From Bosea sp. 685 (lineage in GTDB: Bacteria; Pseudomonadota; Alphaproteobacteria; Rhizobiales; Beijerinckiaceae), in the NCBI RefSeq assembly GCF_031884435.1, contig NZ_CP134779.1, forward strand, positions 5,954,501 through 6,018,500: a DNA stretch of 64,000 nt, in the 5' to 3' direction. The notes under the pieces are model-generated. The model did not search any database. It was not told the DNA's origin and saw nothing but the letters and a program-made list of their open reading frames with translations. Each line of letters starts with the position of its first letter. The first letter of the stretch is position 1. The position numbers were made by a program, and so were the translations under genes. Positions 62,666 to 64,000 of this stretch are shown one piece after another.

Positions 62666-63643
62666 TCAAATGTTGAAGTTGATCATCTTGCGCATCACCA
62701 GGCAGCCGATCAGCATCCAGAGGCCGCCGGCGACCAAGGCGACCTTGCCGGTCTGCGTGAGCCAGAGCAGTTCGATGTAGCGCGGACTGCTGAGGTAGAC
62801 CAGGATCGCGACGACGGGCGGCAATGAGCCGATGATGCCGGCCGAGGCCTTGGCCTCCATCGAAACAGCCTGGATCTTGTCGCGCATCTTGCGACGCTCG
62901 CGGATGACGCGGGACAGGTTTCCGAGCGTCTCGGCAAGGTTGCCGCCGGTCTTCTGCTGGATCGCCAATACGATGCCGAAGAAGTTCGTTTCGGCGCAGG
63001 GCATACGATCATAAAGCTTCACGGTGGCTTCCATCAGCGGCAGGCCGAGCGCCTGGCTTTCGATGATCTGCCTGAACTCACCGGCGACAGGCTCGGCGGC
63101 TTCATGCGCGATGATCCGCAGGCAGTCGTTCAGCGGCAGGCCCGCCTTGATGCCGCGGACGATGACGTCGATCGCATTGGGGAATTCAATCCCGAACTTC
63201 TTTAACCGCTTAGTCTTGCAGCGCTTGATGTACCAGGAGGGCAGGCCGAACCCGCCCACGAACAGGCCGATGACCGCGAGAAGCGGGTTGCCGCTCGCCA
63301 GCAGCAGGGCCAGCGCCGTCACCACGGCCATGACCGCGCTGACGATGTAATATTTCTTACGTGTCCAGTTCAGCCCACCCTGCGACAGGCGTGTTTCGAG
63401 GGAAAGCTTGTTGCGTGAGCTCTCGCGCTTCTCGATGTCCTTGAGGCTTTGAGCCACCTGGCCGCGCTTGGCTCGGACTTGTGCCTCGCGGTCGATGCCG
63501 CGTGTCGCGACGGGACTTGCGAATTCCTTGCGGCGCTTTTCCGCCCGGGCCTGCCCGCTGAGCAGCGGATAGAACAGCGCATAGACGACGCCGCCCGCGG
63601 CGAGGGTCGCGAGCACGATGACAGCGATGACGCTCTTGTCCAT
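62666..63643 (-). CDS. tadB: Tad pilus inner-membrane platform protein TadB
   Basis: A 325-residue T2SSF-domain protein, TadB. N-terminal helix at about residues 5-25, two helices around 100-140, the F domain FGIEFPNAIDVIVRGIKAGLPLNDCLRIIA and QQKTGGNLAETLGNLSRVIRERRKM, and a C-terminal helix. It lies between tadA and tadC in the usual gene order. With TadC it forms the platform through which the TadA ATPase assembles Flp pilin. Confidence 0.95.
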   Translation of the reverse strand: MDKSVIAVIVLATLAAGGVVYALFYPLLSGQARAEKRRKEFASPVATRGIDREAQVRAKRGQVAQSLKDIEKRESSRNKLSLETRLSQGGLNWTRKKYYIVSAVMAVVTALALLLASGNPLLAVIGLFVGGFGLPSWYIKRCKTKRLKKFGIEFPNAIDVIVRGIKAGLPLNDCLRIIAHEAAEPVAGEFRQIIESQALGLPLMEATVKLYDRMPCAETNFFGIVLAIQQKTGGNLAETLGNLSRVIRERRKMRDKIQAVSMEAKASAGIIGSLPPVVAILVYLSSPRYIELLWLTQTGKVALVAGGLWMLIGCLVMRKMINFNI

Positions 63644-63671
63644 GGCGTGTTGCTCCGCTCAGATCGCGCAA

Positions 63672-64000
63672 TCAGGCCGCATCGGCCTCGCCGTGCCTTT
63701 CCAGCATGTCGATTGCCGCCGCGAGGCGCTGCTCCTCGCCATAATAGCGCGCCCGCTCCCAGAAGCGCGGCCGGCCGATGCCGGTGGCGCGGTGCCGGCC
63801 GGTGAGCCTGCCAGACGCATCCTCGCCCAGAATCTCGTAGGTCATCAGGTCCTGGGTGATGATGACATCGCCTTCCATCCCCATCACCTCGGTGATGTGG
63901 GTGATCCGGCGCGAACCATCGCGCATGCGCTGGGCCTGGATGATGACGTCGACCGATGAGCAGATCATCTCGCGCAGCGTCTTCGACGGCAGGCTGAAGC
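63672..64000 (-). CDS. tadA: Tad pilus assembly ATPase TadA/CpaF, C-terminal part only
   Basis: The last roughly 109 residues of a VirB11/PulE-like secretion ATPase, extending beyond the right edge. Visible residues SLPSKTLREMICSSVDVIIQAQRM and RRITHITEVMGMEGDVIITQDLM are the C-terminal domain typical of CpaF/TadA. It powers Flp pilus assembly and, in some bacteria, retraction. The stop lies 28 nt before tadB. Start and Walker motifs are outside the window. Confidence 0.92.
   Translation of the reverse strand, partial: FSLPSKTLREMICSSVDVIIQAQRMRDGSRRITHITEVMGMEGDVIITQDLMTYEILGEDASGRLTGRHRATGIGRPRFWERARYYGEEQRLAAAIDMLERHGEADAA

Overview
The window is GC-rich chromosomal DNA of an alphaproteobacterium, most likely a Bosea-like member of the Hyphomicrobiales. 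This rests on codon use, many ATGA-overlapping operons, numerous ABC, TRAP and Bug-type solute transporters, a malic enzyme fused to a phosphotransacetylase-like domain, an ECF sigma/ChrR pair, a tad pilus cluster, and a dispersed palindromic repeat with the core CCGGTnnCCACTT. No rRNA, tRNA, CRISPR array or transposase was found.

Layout. 1-5659: end of a branched-chain amino acid (Liv) ABC operon, a Bug/TctC binding protein, an AtuA-type pair and a divergent LysR regulator. 6031-10812: the prkA-yeaH-ycgB operon. 10891-18405: a LysR regulator diverging from an operon with two ureohydrolases, a polar amino acid ABC transporter and two DUF1989 proteins, read here as a guanidino-compound uptake and nitrogen-release locus. 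18435-20483: a chemoreceptor. 20874-28829: one peptide-type ABC transporter split over two convergent operons that also carry a phosphodiesterase and a glycerophosphodiesterase. 28949-33260: a ketopantoate reductase-like enzyme, a MITE-like element and a fused TRAP transporter. 33525-39918: a D-aminopeptidase-like enzyme with an orphan solute-binding protein, then a MarR-EmrB-EmrA-like efflux operon. 40058-51805: two small proteins, malic enzyme, a second chemoreceptor, mutS, an NlpC/P60 hydrolase, a MarR regulator, a frameshifted leucyl aminopeptidase and a TadD-like lipoprotein.

52156-61232 is the most distinctive block. An ECF sigma factor and its ChrR-type anti-sigma are translationally coupled to a DUF1295 protein and a CFA-like methyltransferase. 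A second coupled operon carries an FAD amine oxidase, a DUF1365 protein and a full-length CFA synthase. Five sites of the form TGAYCC-like, 18 nt, TA-rich hexamer with CG just before it lie in front of the sigma gene and four neighbouring genes or operons. This suggests a self-contained singlet-oxygen or lipid-damage regulon that remodels membrane fatty acids. Its ChrR lacks the two cysteines that bind zinc in the classical protein.

The right end (61678-64000) holds tadC, tadB and the 3' part of tadA, next to a broken alpha/beta-hydrolase remnant.
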